This document shows positions 1-8,994 of a DNA stretch of 64,000 bases, one piece after another. Below the pieces are notes generated by a model. The model did not search any database and had not been told where the DNA came from. It saw nothing but the letters and a program-made list of their open reading frames with translations. Source of the stretch: Gemmatimonadales bacterium (GTDB lineage Bacteria > Gemmatimonadota > Gemmatimonadetes > Gemmatimonadales > GWC2-71-9); NCBI GenBank assembly GCA_019637315.1, contig JAHBVU010000014.1, forward strand, positions 34,720 to 98,719, given 5' to 3'. How positions within the stretch are numbered: the first letter of the stretch is position 1; each line of letters starts with the position of its first letter. The position numbers and the translations under genes were made by a program.

Positions 1-1215
1 GCCCTGGAAGCTGATTCGCTCGCGGGCCATGTCGAGCCAGTTGTGCAGCTGCCGGTCGTCGGGGAGCAGCGCTTTGACTCGCTGGTCGGTCTTGTAGATA
101 TCCTCGGGGTTACCGGACAGCGCGACCCAACGGAAAGGCCCAACGCCGCGACAGAAGAGCGGACGGATATACGCGGGCACGAAGCCCGGGAAGTCGAAGG
201 CGTCCTGGACGCCCTCCTCCAATGCCATTTGTCGGATGTTGTTGCCGTAATCGACCGTGGGAATGCCGGCCCGATGAAAATCCAGCATGGCGCGGACCTG
301 CACCGCCATGGAACGCCTGGCCTCCCGAGCTACCAGGGCAGGATCGGTTGCCCGAGCGGACTCCCATTGCTCCAGCGTCCACCCGATCGGGAGATACCCA
401 TTGACCGGATCGTGTGCCGACGTCTGGTCCGTGACGCAATCGGGGCGAATGCCCCGACGAACGAGCTCGGGAAACACGTCGGCCGCATTGCCCAGCAAGG
501 CCACGGAAACAGCCCGGCCGTCCTGCTTAGCGCGCTCGAGCAGGGCCAAAGCATGGTCGAGGTCATCTGCCTGGATATCGACGTACCGCGTGCGCAGCCG
601 GAAGGCGATTCGGCTGGGCTGGCACTCCACGGCCAGGCACGATGCGCCGGCCATGGTTGCGGCGAGCGGCTGAGCACCACCCATGCCGCCAAGTCCCGCG
701 GTGAGGATCCACCGGCCGCGCAGGTCGCCGCCATAGTGCTGCCGACCCATTTCCACGAAGGTCTCGTAAGTGCCCTGAACGATGCCCTGGCTGCCGATAT
801 AGATCCACGAGCCGGCCGTCATCTGGCCGTACATCATCAGCCCTTTGCGATCCAACTCGTTGAAGTGCTCCCAGGTTGCCCAGCGCGGCACCAGGTTCGA
901 GTTGGCCAGCAGGACGCGTGGCGCATCAGGGTGGGTCGTGAAGACCCCCACCGGTTTGCCCGACTGAATCAGCAGCGTCTGATCCGCCTCGAGCGCACGC
1001 AACGCATCGACGATCTCATCGAACGCTGCCCAGTTCCTTGCAGCTTTGCCGATGCCGCCGTACACGACCAGGTCTTCGGGGCGTTCTGCTACGTCCGGAT
1101 CGAGATTGTTCATCAGCATCCGAAGGGGGGCTTCAGTCAGCCAGGTCTTCGCGGATCGGTGCCGGCCTCGCGGGCTGCGGACCAGGCGTGCGCTGGCGCT
1201 GTTCCGTGTTGTCAT
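1..1215 (-). CDS. hutU: Urocanate hydratase (urocanase), 3' end cut by window edge
   Basis: Urocanase catalyses the second step of histidine degradation, urocanate to imidazolonepropionate, using tightly bound NAD+. The minus strand reads open from an ATG at 1215 to the window edge: 405 codons of a family that is usually about 550-560 residues, so the C-terminal quarter is outside. Recognisable family stretches are [12 protein letters not shown] near residue 55, the glycine-rich [16 protein letters not shown]-binding segment, and [10 protein letters not shown] further on. The last visible codons read [11 protein letters not shown], also typical of the family. It starts 43 bp after hutH stops and is the third gene of hutI-hutH-hutU. 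Identity is certain; only the C-terminus is unseen. Confidence 0.96.
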   Translation of the reverse strand, partial: MTTRNSASARLVRSPRGRHRSAKTWLTEAPLRMLMNNLDPDVAERPEDLVVYGGIGKAARNWAAFDEIVDALRALEADQTLLIQSGKPVGVFTTHPDAPRVLLANSNLVPRWATWEHFNELDRKGLMMYGQMTAGSWIYIGSQGIVQGTYETFVEMGRQHYGGDLRGRWILTAGLGGMGGAQPLAATMAGASCLAVECQPSRIAFRLRTRYVDIQADDLDHALALLERAKQDGRAVSVALLGNAADVFPELVRRGIRPDCVTDQTSAHDPVNGYLPIGWTLEQWESARATDPALVAREARRSMAVQVRAMLDFHRAGIPTVDYGNNIRQMALEEGVQDAFDFPGFVPAYIRPLFCRGVGPFRWVALSGNPEDIYKTDQRVKALLPDDRQLHNWLDMARERISFQG

Positions 1216-1258
1216 CGGAGGGACCTCGAACGGGGACGGAAGGCGCAGGATCGGCTGG

Positions 1259-2809
1259 TCATGGCGCGACATCCGGGAGCATGTCGGTGCCGACGGCCTC
1301 GGCCAGGAGACCGGATTGCACCAGGTGGGCTGCCATATCGAGGTCCGGCGAGAGGTATCGGTCATCGGCCAGTGGGGCAACGAACTCGCGAAGTCGGGCG
1401 CGAGCCCGTTCGAGCGGGTCGCTGGTGCGGAGCGGTGCGTGGAACTCGCAAGCCTGGGCTGCAACCAGGAGCTCGATCCCGATGATCGCCGCCGTGTTCC
1501 TGGCCATTTTGAGCAGCCGGTAGGCGCCATGGGTGGCCATCGAGACGTGGTCTTCCTGGTTGGCGGAGGTGGGGATCGAGTCCACACTCGCGGGATGAGC
1601 GCACTGTTTGTTCTCGGCGACCAGCGCTGCTGCCGTGACCTGTGCCATCATGAAGCCGGAGTTGAGCCCAGGTACCGGGGTCAGGAACGCCGGCAAGCCC
1701 GAGAGGGCCGGGTCGATCAGCATCGCGATCCGCCGCTCGGCAATCGAGCCGACCTCGCAGAGCGCCAGCGCGATCATGTCCGCGGCGAAGGCCACGGGCT
1801 CCGCATGGAAGTTACCCCCCGAGATCACCTCGCCCGTGTCGGCAAAGACGAGCGGGTTGTCGGAGACGCCATTGGCCTCATCGGCGAGTGTCTGTGCTGC
1901 GTGGCGCAGCAGGTCGAGGCAGGCACCCATGACCTGCGGTTGGCAGCGGAGGCAGTAGGGGTCCTGAACCCGGGCGTCACCCACCAGGTGCGAGGCGCGG
2001 ATGGCCGATCCCGCCATCAGTGCCCGCAGTGACGCAGCCGCGTCGCGTTGGCCGCGGTGGCGCCGAAGGGCGTGGATCCGCTGGTCAAACGGTCCATCCG
2101 AACCCTTCGCTGCATCGGTCGAGAGCGCGCCGGTGATCAGGGCGGCCCGGAGGACTGCCTCGGCTTCGAACAGGCCGGTCAGGGCAAGCGCGGTCGAGAC
2201 CTGGGTGCCGTTTAGCAGCGCGAGTCCCTCTTTCGGTCCGAGCACCAGCGGTTCGAGGCCGGCCTCGGCGAGAGCCTGGTCAGGTGGCAGAACCGCTTGG
2301 CCGAGCACGCTGCAGTGACGGCCGACGCCCATCAGCGCAGCGGTCAGGTGCGCTAGCGGAGCGAGGTCGCCTGAGGCACCGACTGAGCCCTGGTGCGGAA
2401 TGCCGGGGATGAACCGGGCCGCGAGGCATGCCTCCAGGTGCTGTATCGTTGTCCAGCGGACTCCAGAGGCACCCTGCCCCAGGCTGGCCAGCTTGAGGGC
2501 CATGATCAGCCGAACGATCGGAACGGGTAGTACGTCCCCGACGCCGACCGCATGCGACAGGACCAGGTTGCGCTGCAGCGTGGCCAGGTCGGCAGCGTCG
2601 ATCCGCACGCTCGCCAGCTTCCCGAAACCGGTGTTCACACCGTAGACGGGACTGCCCTTGGAGACGATGCTCTGGATCGTTCTCGCGCCAGCATCCACGG
2701 CTGCCTTGGCGCTGGCGTCGAGCCTAACGTTCGAACCGCGATAGATGCTGCGCCAGGTGTCGAGCGAAACCTCGCCGGGATTGAGCGTCAGAATCGTGCT
2801 ATCGGTCAT
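1259..2809 (-). CDS. hutH: Histidine ammonia-lyase
   Basis: Converts L-histidine to trans-urocanate and ammonia, the committing step of the hut pathway, in the cytoplasm. The 516-residue length matches the family. The tripeptide that cyclises into the MIO electrophile, Ala-Ser-Gly, is at residues 145-147 inside [14 protein letters not shown], and the N-terminal YGVNTGFG signature is at about 56-63. The ATG at 2809 overlaps the hutI stop by 4 bp (ATGA) and has a GGAGGGG ribosome-binding site inside the end of hutI, so translation is probably coupled. Downstream is hutU. All active-site landmarks I can check are present. Confidence 0.97.
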   Translation of the reverse strand: MTDSTILTLNPGEVSLDTWRSIYRGSNVRLDASAKAAVDAGARTIQSIVSKGSPVYGVNTGFGKLASVRIDAADLATLQRNLVLSHAVGVGDVLPVPIVRLIMALKLASLGQGASGVRWTTIQHLEACLAARFIPGIPHQGSVGASGDLAPLAHLTAALMGVGRHCSVLGQAVLPPDQALAEAGLEPLVLGPKEGLALLNGTQVSTALALTGLFEAEAVLRAALITGALSTDAAKGSDGPFDQRIHALRRHRGQRDAAASLRALMAGSAIRASHLVGDARVQDPYCLRCQPQVMGACLDLLRHAAQTLADEANGVSDNPLVFADTGEVISGGNFHAEPVAFAADMIALALCEVGSIAERRIAMLIDPALSGLPAFLTPVPGLNSGFMMAQVTAAALVAENKQCAHPASVDSIPTSANQEDHVSMATHGAYRLLKMARNTAAIIGIELLVAAQACEFHAPLRTSDPLERARARLREFVAPLADDRYLSPDLDMAAHLVQSGLLAEAVGTDMLPDVAP

Positions 2810-4008
2810 CTACCCCTCCAGACCCGCCGGAACAGCGGGTTGTATCCCATCCGGTATACCAGCTCGGCGGGACGATCGATGCTCCAGATGGCCAGGTCGC
2901 AGGCCTTGCCGGGTTCGAGCGTGCCGCGGTCAGGCAGACCCAGCGCCCGCGCCGCGTGGTAAGTCGTGCCCAGCAGGCACTCGGTTACGGTCAGTCGAAA
3001 CAAGGTGGCGGCGAGGTTCATCGCCAGCAGGACCGAGGTCAGTGGGGAAGTGCCCGGGTTACAGTCCGTGGCGACAGCCATGGGAACCCCGAGCCGGCGG
3101 AACGCCTCGATGGGAGGAATGCGATCTTCGCGCAGCGCATAGAAGGCGCCCGGCAGCATCACGGCCACGGTTCCGCTGGCTGCCAGCGCGGCTGCCCCAG
3201 CTTCGCTGGTGTACTCGAGATGATCGGCCGAGAGTGCGTTGTAGCGAGCGGCCAGAGCGGCGCCGCCCGAATCCGAAAGCTGGTCGGCATGCAGCTTGAC
3301 CGGCAGGCCGTGAGCCGCGGCTGCCTCGAACACTCGCGCGATCTCGGCCGGCGTGAATGCGATTGTCTCACAGAATCCGTCGACCGCGTCGGCCAGCGAC
3401 CCCGCTGCAACGGCCGGAATCATCTCCCGGCAGAGTCGGTCGATGTACCCGTCACGATCGTCCGCCGCTTCGGGCGGGACGGTGTGCGCACCAAGAAACG
3501 TCGTGCAGACCGACACCGGTCGCTCACGGCCGAGTCGTCGTGCTGCGGTCAGGCACCGAAGCTCGCTGGTGAGCTCGAGTCCGTAGCCCGACTTCACCTC
3601 GAGTGTCGTGACACCTTCCGCGATCAGGTGGTCGAGCCGGGGGAGGGCGGCCGCGGTCAGCTCATCCTCGGTTGCGGCGCGGGTGGCCCGCACTGTCGAC
3701 GCGATGCCCCCGCCCGCGCGGGCGATCTCTTCGTAGCTGGCCCCGTCGAGGCGGGCTTCGAACTCGGCAGCGCGGTCGCCGCCGTAAACGAGATGGGTGT
3801 GGCAATCGATCAGGCCCGGGGTAATCACTCTGCCGCCACAGTCGATCTCTTCCGGGTCGGGGCCGGCGAGCGCCCGGGTCAGGCCGGTCTCGCTGCCAGC
3901 GTATCGGATCAGGCCGCCAGACGCGATCAGAGCCCCGTTCTCGATCGGCTCGAGCCCGTCCGCCATGGTGACGAGCCGCGCGTTGCGGTAGATCCGGGTT
4001 CCGGTCAC
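2806..4008 (-). CDS. hutI: Imidazolonepropionase
   Basis: Hydrolyses imidazolone-5-propionate to N-formimino-L-glutamate, the third step of histidine degradation. It is a metal-dependent amidohydrolase of 400 residues, normal for the family. Visible motifs are the metal-binding [10 protein letters not shown] near residue 65, VKSGYGL, a KLHADQ stretch and ATDCNPG with the late catalytic Asp. The start is a GTG at 4008; no strong Shine-Dalgarno is seen. It is the first gene of hutI-hutH-hutU, about 145 bp downstream of hutC, and that gap holds a hairpin and a HutC-like operator. Regulation by HutC with urocanate as inducer is the usual arrangement and is inferred here. Confidence 0.96.
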   Translation of the reverse strand: MTGTRIYRNARLVTMADGLEPIENGALIASGGLIRYAGSETGLTRALAGPDPEEIDCGGRVITPGLIDCHTHLVYGGDRAAEFEARLDGASYEEIARAGGGIASTVRATRAATEDELTAAALPRLDHLIAEGVTTLEVKSGYGLELTSELRCLTAARRLGRERPVSVCTTFLGAHTVPPEAADDRDGYIDRLCREMIPAVAAGSLADAVDGFCETIAFTPAEIARVFEAAAAHGLPVKLHADQLSDSGGAALAARYNALSADHLEYTSEAGAAALAASGTVAVMLPGAFYALREDRIPPIEAFRRLGVPMAVATDCNPGTSPLTSVLLAMNLAATLFRLTVTECLLGTTYHAARALGLPDRGTLEPGKACDLAIWSIDRPAELVYRMGYNPLFRRVWRGR

Positions 4009-4059
4009 GTCAGGTCGCTGTGGGTTTTGGCAGGATCAAGCTCGGCTCCGAGGCGCGAT

Positions 4060-4080
4060 CGGAGATATGTATAGACCAAT
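4060..4080 (-). promoter_or_regulatory. Candidate HutC operator / hutI promoter
   Basis: The + strand reads ATGTATAGACCAAT at 4067-4080, close to the TTGTATAGACAA-type operators described for HutC in enteric bacteria and pseudomonads (recalled, not searched). It lies about 60 bp upstream of the hutI start and downstream of hutC, where a repressor of hutIHU would act. A TATACA hexamer on the minus strand overlaps it and could be the -10, with TTGCAC 15 bp upstream as a poor -35. The match is by eye. Confidence 0.5.
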
Positions 4081-4092
4081 GAGGTTCTGTGC

Positions 4093-4122
4093 AAGAAGGC
4101 CAGATTCGCATCTGGCCTTCTT
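4093..4122 (-). terminator. Perfect 13-bp hairpin after hutC
   Basis: A perfect 13-bp stem (4093-4105 with 4110-4122) closes a four-base loop. It begins 31 bp past the hutC stop. On the minus strand it is not followed by a real U-run, so it could terminate hutC, attenuate hutI or protect an RNA end. Confidence 0.55.
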
Positions 4123-4152
4123 GGGAGTTGGTACGGTCGGAGGTCGCGCCTG

Positions 4153-4908
4153 TCAGGCCGATGGCGCGAACCGGGCAACCAGTTGATGAACCGATCCGGG
4201 ATAAGTCAGCGTCACATGGGTGACCGTATGATCGGTGCGCCAGGTTCGGCGCTCGACCACCAGGCAGGCGGTGCCCCGCGGAATCTGGAGCTGATGCGCC
4301 ATCTCGGCGCTGGCCGGAACCGCCCGAATCCGGTGCTCTGCTTCGGTCCAGGGCACATGATTGACGAGCCAGGACCCTGGCGACGTATCGGCAAAGCTTT
4401 CCTCGGCAGCCTGCGGCACGGCTGCCAGGTTGATGACCCGCCGTTCGTGGCAGAACGGCTGATCGGCGGCCAGGTGCAGGCCGTTCACTTCGAGCACCGG
4501 AGAATCGCTGTCGAGCTCGAGATGCTGCCGGTCGCTTGGATTGGCCGGGCGCGCCGCGCGATCGATGATCCGGTAATCGTAGCTCATGCCTAACGCGCTG
4601 ACTTCGGCTTTGAGGTCATGAATCTCGAGCACGGCAGCTTGCGAGTGCGGACGTTTGACGAAGCTGCCGGTCTTGCGCTTCCGCTCGATCAGGCCGGCGT
4701 TGGCAAGTCGCGTCATGGCTTTGTTGACGGTCATGCGTGAGCAGCCATAGTAGGCAGTCAGCTCGCGTTCGGACGGAATTCGGTGACCAGGCAGCCAGTT
4801 GCCCGCGATGATCTTGTGCTCGAGTTCTTCCTGGATCCGCTGATGCAGCGAAGTGGCCAGGGTTGCCGTGCCGCCGTTGTTGCCGTAGCTCGTTGTCGCC
4901 ATCGTCAT
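4153..4908 (-). CDS. hutC: GntR/HutC-family repressor of histidine utilisation
   Basis: A DNA-binding repressor of the hut genes, normally released by urocanate. The 251-residue protein has an N-terminal GntR winged helix at about residues 22-85 (RIPSERELTAYYGCSRMTVNKA is the helix-turn-helix region) and a C-terminal UTRA effector domain with CHERRVINL and CLVVERRTW, both typical of HutC. An ATG at 4908 has GAGG six bases upstream; a second in-frame ATG two codons later is possible. The gene is divided from hutI by a hairpin and a candidate operator and is transcribed in the same direction. Assignment as HutC rather than another GntR regulator rests on both sequence and neighbours. Confidence 0.93.
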   Translation of the reverse strand: MTMATTSYGNNGGTATLATSLHQRIQEELEHKIIAGNWLPGHRIPSERELTAYYGCSRMTVNKAMTRLANAGLIERKRKTGSFVKRPHSQAAVLEIHDLKAEVSALGMSYDYRIIDRAARPANPSDRQHLELDSDSPVLEVNGLHLAADQPFCHERRVINLAAVPQAAEESFADTSPGSWLVNHVPWTEAEHRIRAVPASAEMAHQLQIPRGTACLVVERRTWRTDHTVTHVTLTYPGSVHQLVARFAPSA

Positions 4909-4987
4909 TGTGATCCTCGAGTCAGCGGGCCGCCGCAGCTTCAGGCGGGATCGGTTGTGCCGGCAAGTGCCAGAGCGCTCTCATTGC

Positions 4988-5440
4988 CTACAGAGGTTTC
5001 AAACCTTCGGTGGTCCAGCGCACTTCGTCGTCGATTGCCTGGCGTGAGTAGTCGACTTCGAGCGAGATCGGCACGCCGGTCTCGCCATCGAAGCGGACTC
5101 TGACGTCATCCGCCTGGGCATAGGCTCTCTGGATTTCGACGAAGAGTCCGGGAACGTCGGGGTACCATGGTGCGAGATCGTCCTGAATCGGGGCACCGGT
5201 CGCGACCACCGTCCGCGACACAACGAGGCCATCCTCGACCCGAACTCTGACAGGGATATTGGCTTGGGGGCAGAAGCAGACCCTGTTTACGGTCAACTCG
5301 TAGCTCCGGAGCCCGGCTTCGTCCCAGCGACGCATGGCGTCGGCGAGTCGGCTGGCGGGACTGCCTGGTTCGAACGCGCACGCGCCGAGCGCGAGTGTCA
5401 ACAGCGCCAGGGTAACGCGAGTACCCAGGGAGTGTTTCAT
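4988..5440 (-). CDS. DUF6174-like lipoprotein
   Basis: A 150-residue protein of unknown function. The N-terminus is a lipoprotein signal with lipobox LALGAC (Cys at about residue 21), so the mature protein should be anchored to a membrane facing the periplasm. The rest resembles DUF6174: an early W..AGLRSYELTV segment, a CFCP motif near residue 55 and alternating short strands. Its ATG at 5440 overlaps the serpin stop by 4 bp (ATGA), so the two are translationally coupled and probably function in the same compartment. The family assignment is from recall; no function can be given. Confidence 0.75.
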   Translation of the reverse strand: MKHSLGTRVTLALLTLALGACAFEPGSPASRLADAMRRWDEAGLRSYELTVNRVCFCPQANIPVRVRVEDGLVVSRTVVATGAPIQDDLAPWYPDVPGLFVEIQRAYAQADDVRVRFDGETGVPISLEVDYSRQAIDDEVRWTTEGLKPL

Positions 5441-6669
5441 GGGATCGACAGAATCCGGCCGACGAAGAGCACCGTACCCGACAGCCGTTCCCGAATCACG
5501 ACGAGGTAGGGCCGGTCCACCGTAACGGTGACTCGCGCCGGGGCGCTGGTGACCCCAACGCCGACCGAGGTGACGGCTGCGGCCTCGGTGCCTTCTTCGT
5601 TGATGTCGACGAAGGTCTTATGGTCGACTCGGGTAAGCCGAAGGGGGTCGGCTTGCGAAATGCCACTCAGGTCGGCCTGACGGCTGAAGGCGATGCCCAT
5701 GCCAAGCTGGCTCAATACCGCCTCAAGCGAGTAAGTGTCTTCCAGGCGTAGCTTGGGCATGGCGAGCACGACGTCGGTTTCCCGGAGTCCGCTCGCGATC
5801 GTCGTGAACTCATCGGCTGTCAGGCGCCCGACCAGATCATTGGCGGATGTGGTTCCGGTTGGGACTACCACCGTCATGGAATACGCACCCGAGCCGTACC
5901 AAAGGTCGACGGCATGGAAGTCGCTGCCTGCGTAGTAAGGACCGCGCGCTTCCCGGTGCATGAACGGCACCTGCTGCTGGCGCCCGTCCTCGGCATGGAA
6001 GGTTCCGGTCCGGGTCTCGGCGGGTCGGAACTGTCTCCGCCAGGTACCTTTGAAGTGAATCGCGTTGACGGCAAAGAGGACTTCGTCCGGTGTGATACCA
6101 TCGAGGATCGTCGGGATCTTGCCGGCCGTTTTACGGTTGACCCAGTCGTTGATGGTCGCCACCGCCGCTGGCGAGCGGAAGTCGAGGACGTCGGCTTCTG
6201 CGTCGAAGTAGGTTCGCGCGTTGCTCAGAAAGGCCGGAGCGATCGGAAAAGTCTGCTCAGCCCAGATGGAATTGGCGATGGTGAGCTGTATCTGCGCATC
6301 AAGCGAAACGAGCAGCCTGATCAGGTCGCGATAGCCGGCGTTGATGGCCGCGGGCGGAAGCGTCCCGAACCCGAGGGTACTGGCCATGGCCTCGCGGGTG
6401 GAGCCTCGCGCCCCATCCATGACCATTCCGAGCGCCAGGGAAACGGATAACGGCGAGATGAACACGTTCTCGGTCGCGTTCGTTGCGACCACCCGCCCGA
6501 GCAGGTTGAATGCGAAGGTGTTGTTGGCGCGGATGGCCGTCAGCTCGTCGGAGGAGAGCGTCCGCGGCAACTGCTGCAGCAACGGTGGTTCGACCGTCGG
6601 ATCGACGCCGGTCGCGGATTCGCAACCCTGGAGCAACAGCAGCCCCAGCCACAACATTCGGATCCGCAC
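5437..6669 (-). CDS. Serpin-family protease inhibitor lipoprotein
   Basis: Serpins trap serine or cysteine proteases irreversibly as a cleaved reactive-centre loop inserts into the main sheet. The 410-residue protein starts best at the GTG at 6669 (GGGAG nine bases upstream). That start leaves a short lipoprotein signal ending LLLLQGC, so the inhibitor is probably tethered at the cell surface or periplasm; the frame is open to an ATG at 6801 but the extension is not convincing. Serpin landmarks are NVFISPLSVSLALGMV, FAVNAIHFKGTW, DHKTFVDINEEGTEAAAVT (hinge) and DRPYLVVI. The hinge has the small residues expected of an inhibitor. By alignment to antitrypsin the P1 residue is near Thr in VGVTSAP, suggesting an elastase-like target; that is inference. 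Confidence 0.93.
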   Translation of the reverse strand: MRIRMLWLGLLLLQGCESATGVDPTVEPPLLQQLPRTLSSDELTAIRANNTFAFNLLGRVVATNATENVFISPLSVSLALGMVMDGARGSTREAMASTLGFGTLPPAAINAGYRDLIRLLVSLDAQIQLTIANSIWAEQTFPIAPAFLSNARTYFDAEADVLDFRSPAAVATINDWVNRKTAGKIPTILDGITPDEVLFAVNAIHFKGTWRRQFRPAETRTGTFHAEDGRQQQVPFMHREARGPYYAGSDFHAVDLWYGSGAYSMTVVVPTGTTSANDLVGRLTADEFTTIASGLRETDVVLAMPKLRLEDTYSLEAVLSQLGMGIAFSRQADLSGISQADPLRLTRVDHKTFVDINEEGTEAAAVTSVGVGVTSAPARVTVTVDRPYLVVIRERLSGTVLFVGRILSIP

Positions 6670-6966
6670 CGGACTGTACTCCCGCTCAGGTCGCGGTAGT
6701 GTAAGGCAATCGTCGTGCCCTCGGGTGGTGCCGGCGTTACTCTTTGCAGAGCAACGATTTACAGCGGCGCCCCGGGGGTCGCCTATGACGGATCGACACA
6801 CCGGCGCGGGGAGGCGCGTTGTCGCTCCGACACGCCCGATTATGTGAGATCGGTCAGGCCCGGCTCCGGCTCGGCGGAGCCGGAGCGTCCCGGAGGTGCG
6901 TTGCGCCAGGGTGAACGCTAGGTGGGAAGAGCGGGGCGCCGCAGGCCCCGCCCGGTTGGGCCACCC
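6670..6966. other. Non-coding gap with two GC-rich hairpins
   Basis: About 300 bp between the serpin start and the terC stop, with no convincing gene. A 10-bp stem spans 6863-6886. A 7-bp stem (6931-6937 with 6945-6951) closes a seven-base loop just beyond terC and is followed on the minus strand by TCTTCCC, so it may be the terC terminator. A TACACT hexamer on the minus strand at 6703-6698 could be a serpin -10, but I see no matching -35. Confidence 0.5.
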
Positions 6967-7884
6967 TCAAACTGCCGGCGTGCGACGCGACTTGATGATC
7001 GACATCGCGATCGATCCCGTCAGTACCGTCAGGATGAAGCCGAGTGATATCGCGACCGGCAAGTGAAACCATTTGATGAAGATCATCTTGACGCCGACGA
7101 ACGCCAGAATCAGCCCGACGCCGGGCTTGAGGTACTTGAACTGCTGGATCGCGTCCTGAATCACGAAGAACATTGCGCGCAGCCCCAGGATGGCGAAGAT
7201 GTTCGAGGTGTACACGATGAACGGATCACGGGTGATGGAGAGAATGGCCGGAATACTGTCGATGGCAAAGACGACGTCGGTCCACTCGATCACCAGGACG
7301 ACCACGAACAGCGGCGTCGCGAGCCATCCGGCGGGCGTCTTGACGAAGAACCGCGCGCCTTCGTAGTTCGGCGTCATTGGCACCAGTCGCTTGGCCAGCT
7401 TGACGAGCGGATTCTTTTCCGGCTCGATCTCATCCTCGTGCTCTTTGAACATCCGGGCGGCCGTGAACAGCAGGATCACCCCCAGCACGATGAAGAGCCA
7501 GTCGAAGCGGCCCAGCACGGCCGTGCCCACCACGATCATGATGCCGCGCATCGCGGCCGCGCCGAACACACCCCAGTTGAGCACCTTCGAGTGGGCAACT
7601 GGCGGGACCGCGAAGTACTGAAAGATCAGAATGAAGACGAACAGGTTGTCGACCGAGAGGGACAACTCTACCAGATAGCCGGCGTAGTACTCGAGTGCCG
7701 ACGTCGGCCCGCTCCGCCAGAGAACGATCAGGCCGAAGAGGAGAGATGTCGACACGACGACGGCGGTCCACCGCGACGCCTCGCGCATCGACAGGACGCG
7801 CGCCTTTCGATGTACAATGAAGAGATCGGCCGCCAGCAAGGAGAATGCGACGGCCGCAAACAGAAACCACTCGATTGAGTGCAC
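6967..7884 (-). CDS. TerC/Alx-family integral membrane protein
   Basis: The TerC/Alx family includes manganese exporters that protect secreted and membrane proteins, as well as tellurite-resistance TerC. The 305-residue protein has seven to nine predicted membrane segments. It carries the two acidic family signatures expected in metal transport: LSVDNLFVFILIFQ at about residue 75 and EWTDVVFAIDSIPAI at about 200. It lies 10 bp downstream of htpX in the same direction, and both sit behind a yybP-ykoY manganese riboswitch. Genes of this family are a standard target of that riboswitch, which makes manganese export the most likely role here. Confidence 0.93.
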   Translation of the reverse strand: MHSIEWFLFAAVAFSLLAADLFIVHRKARVLSMREASRWTAVVVSTSLLFGLIVLWRSGPTSALEYYAGYLVELSLSVDNLFVFILIFQYFAVPPVAHSKVLNWGVFGAAAMRGIMIVVGTAVLGRFDWLFIVLGVILLFTAARMFKEHEDEIEPEKNPLVKLAKRLVPMTPNYEGARFFVKTPAGWLATPLFVVVLVIEWTDVVFAIDSIPAILSITRDPFIVYTSNIFAILGLRAMFFVIQDAIQQFKYLKPGVGLILAFVGVKMIFIKWFHLPVAISLGFILTVLTGSIAMSIIKSRRTPAV

Positions 7885-7894
7885 GGATTATTGC

Positions 7895-8731
7895 CTAGCG
7901 CGCGTTCGCCATCTCCATCAGCTTGGCGACCCGTTCCGCGGTTGGAGGATGGGTGGAGAAGAGCTTGGTGAGCCCGCCGCCCGTTGCCGCCAGCGGGTTG
8001 ACCTGGGCAAGCGGAGCCGCCGCCGGAGTGATCTGCATCGGGATGCGCTGGGCCATGGCGTCGAGCCGCGTGAGCGCGTTGGCCAGCGAGCGTGGCCGCC
8101 CCAGAATCTCGGCGCCAACCCGATCGGCCTCGAACTCCCGCTGCCGCGAGACGGCCATTTGAATGATTCCGGCGGCCAGAGGGCCGAGGATCAGGGCTGC
8201 CAAGCTCGCAATCGGATGGCCGCCCCCGTCCTCACGGTCCCGCCCGAACATGATCAGCCACGGCAGGTAACCGATTGCGCCGGCAATACCGGCTGCGATG
8301 GTCGAGATCAGCATATCGCGGTTCTTGATGTGCGCCAGCTCGTGGGCCACGACACCCTCGATCTCGTCGACTGGCAGCGCACGCAGCAGCCCCGTGGTGA
8401 CCGCGACGACCGCCTTTTCCGGACTCCGGCCCGTGGCAAACGCGTTAGGCTGAGCTTCGTCCGTGATCGCGACGACGGGCATCGGTAACCCAGCGCGCTG
8501 GCGCAGCCGGTCGACCATCCGATACAACTCCGGCGCTTCCTGCTCGCTCACCACCCGAGCCCGGTACATCCGAAGCACCATCTTATCGGAAAAGAAGTAC
8601 ATGATGAAATTCATGGCCGAACCGACCACGAGGGCAAGCACCAGCCCCTGGCTCCCGCCGATGAGCTGCCCCAGCGCCAGAAACAGCGCCATCAGAGCCG
8701 CCATCAGAACAAACGTCCGCATGTTATTCAT
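7895..8731 (-). CDS. htpX: HtpX-type M48 membrane zinc metalloprotease
   Basis: HtpX is an inner-membrane zinc endopeptidase that degrades misfolded membrane proteins. I choose the ATG at 8731 (278 residues), the usual family start with MRTFVLMA-type sequence; the frame upstream is open only because it crosses the riboswitch leader. The zinc motif HELAH is near residue 135, with the downstream EFEADR glutamate ligand and the C-terminal THPPTAERV motif. Two N-terminal and two central membrane helices are visible. It is the first gene of htpX-terC. Pairing a membrane quality-control protease with a manganese exporter under one manganese riboswitch is informative about its role. Confidence 0.95.
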   Translation of the reverse strand: MNNMRTFVLMAALMALFLALGQLIGGSQGLVLALVVGSAMNFIMYFFSDKMVLRMYRARVVSEQEAPELYRMVDRLRQRAGLPMPVVAITDEAQPNAFATGRSPEKAVVAVTTGLLRALPVDEIEGVVAHELAHIKNRDMLISTIAAGIAGAIGYLPWLIMFGRDREDGGGHPIASLAALILGPLAAGIIQMAVSRQREFEADRVGAEILGRPRSLANALTRLDAMAQRIPMQITPAAAPLAQVNPLAATGGGLTKLFSTHPPTAERVAKLMEMANAR

Positions 8732-8761
8732 AGTGCAAAACCTGGCACTCCTGCCGTTGGT

Positions 8762-8828
8762 GTGCAAGAACAAAGCGAGACCCTCGTCACCGCCCTCACG
8801 GAGTGAGGCGGTTGACGAAGGTCTCGCT
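8762..8828 (-). terminator. Riboswitch expression platform: long terminator hairpin
   Basis: On the minus strand a long imperfect hairpin pairs 8828-8804 with 8774-8798. Its outer 9-bp arm is perfect, and a U-rich UUUGUUCUU tract follows. The 5' arm contains the conserved aptamer end GAGACCUU, which cannot pair in aptamer stem P1 and in this terminator at the same time. This predicts that ligand-stabilised P1 prevents termination, so the genes are on when manganese is bound. Confidence 0.8.
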
Positions 8829-8934
8829 CGAGTCGTTCGCCGACCCGGGATAGCCGTGTTGGCCTCGCAGCCAACAGTCTTGACGACCACCCCGTCCGTC
8901 TTTCGCGACGGATAAGCTACTCCCCTTCTCGAGG
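8815..8934 (-). ncRNA. yybP-ykoY (manganese) riboswitch aptamer
   Basis: The minus-strand leader shows the hallmarks of the yybP-ykoY aptamer: GAAGGGGAGUAGC near the 5' end, CGUCAAGACUG in the middle and GCGAGACCUUC at the 3' end. GAAGG and CCUUC form the closing stem P1. Internal helices are visible: CCGUC/GACGG around a GCGAAA-type loop, a 9-bp helix pairing GGGGUGGUC with GGCUAUCCC, a 7-bp UGUUGGC hairpin and a GUCG/CGAC hairpin. It precedes htpX and terC, and TerC/Alx genes are classic targets. Recognition is by recalled consensus; a covariance-model search would settle it. Confidence 0.9.
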
Positions 8935-8939
8935 CGAAC

Positions 8940-8967
8940 GGTACACCCTGGGCGGCTGCCATGTCAA
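8940..8967 (-). promoter_or_regulatory. Promoter for riboswitch-htpX-terC
   Basis: On the minus strand a perfect TTGACA (8967-8962) is followed after 16 bp by TGTACC (8945-8940), a weak -10. The implied transcription start near 8933 falls almost exactly at the 5' edge of the riboswitch aptamer, which supports the assignment. Confidence 0.6.
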
Positions 8968-8994
8968 TCGGAGTGGTCGAAAATCGGTGGGGTG

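Noticed and set aside
43..1485. A 480-codon open frame on the plus strand opposite hutU and hutH
   Set aside because: It is antisense to two certain genes, has no recognisable domain and a composition typical of high-GC shadow frames.
2956..4074. A 372-codon plus-strand frame opposite hutI
   Set aside because: Shadow of hutI; low-complexity Arg/Gly-rich translation with no family similarity.
6863..6886. The 10-bp GC-rich hairpin upstream of the serpin gene as a mobile repeat
   Set aside because: I found no second copy in the window; it is noted only as a local hairpin.
8732..8962. An N-terminal extension of htpX by 77 codons
   Set aside because: It would translate the riboswitch aptamer and terminator; the family start is at 8731.
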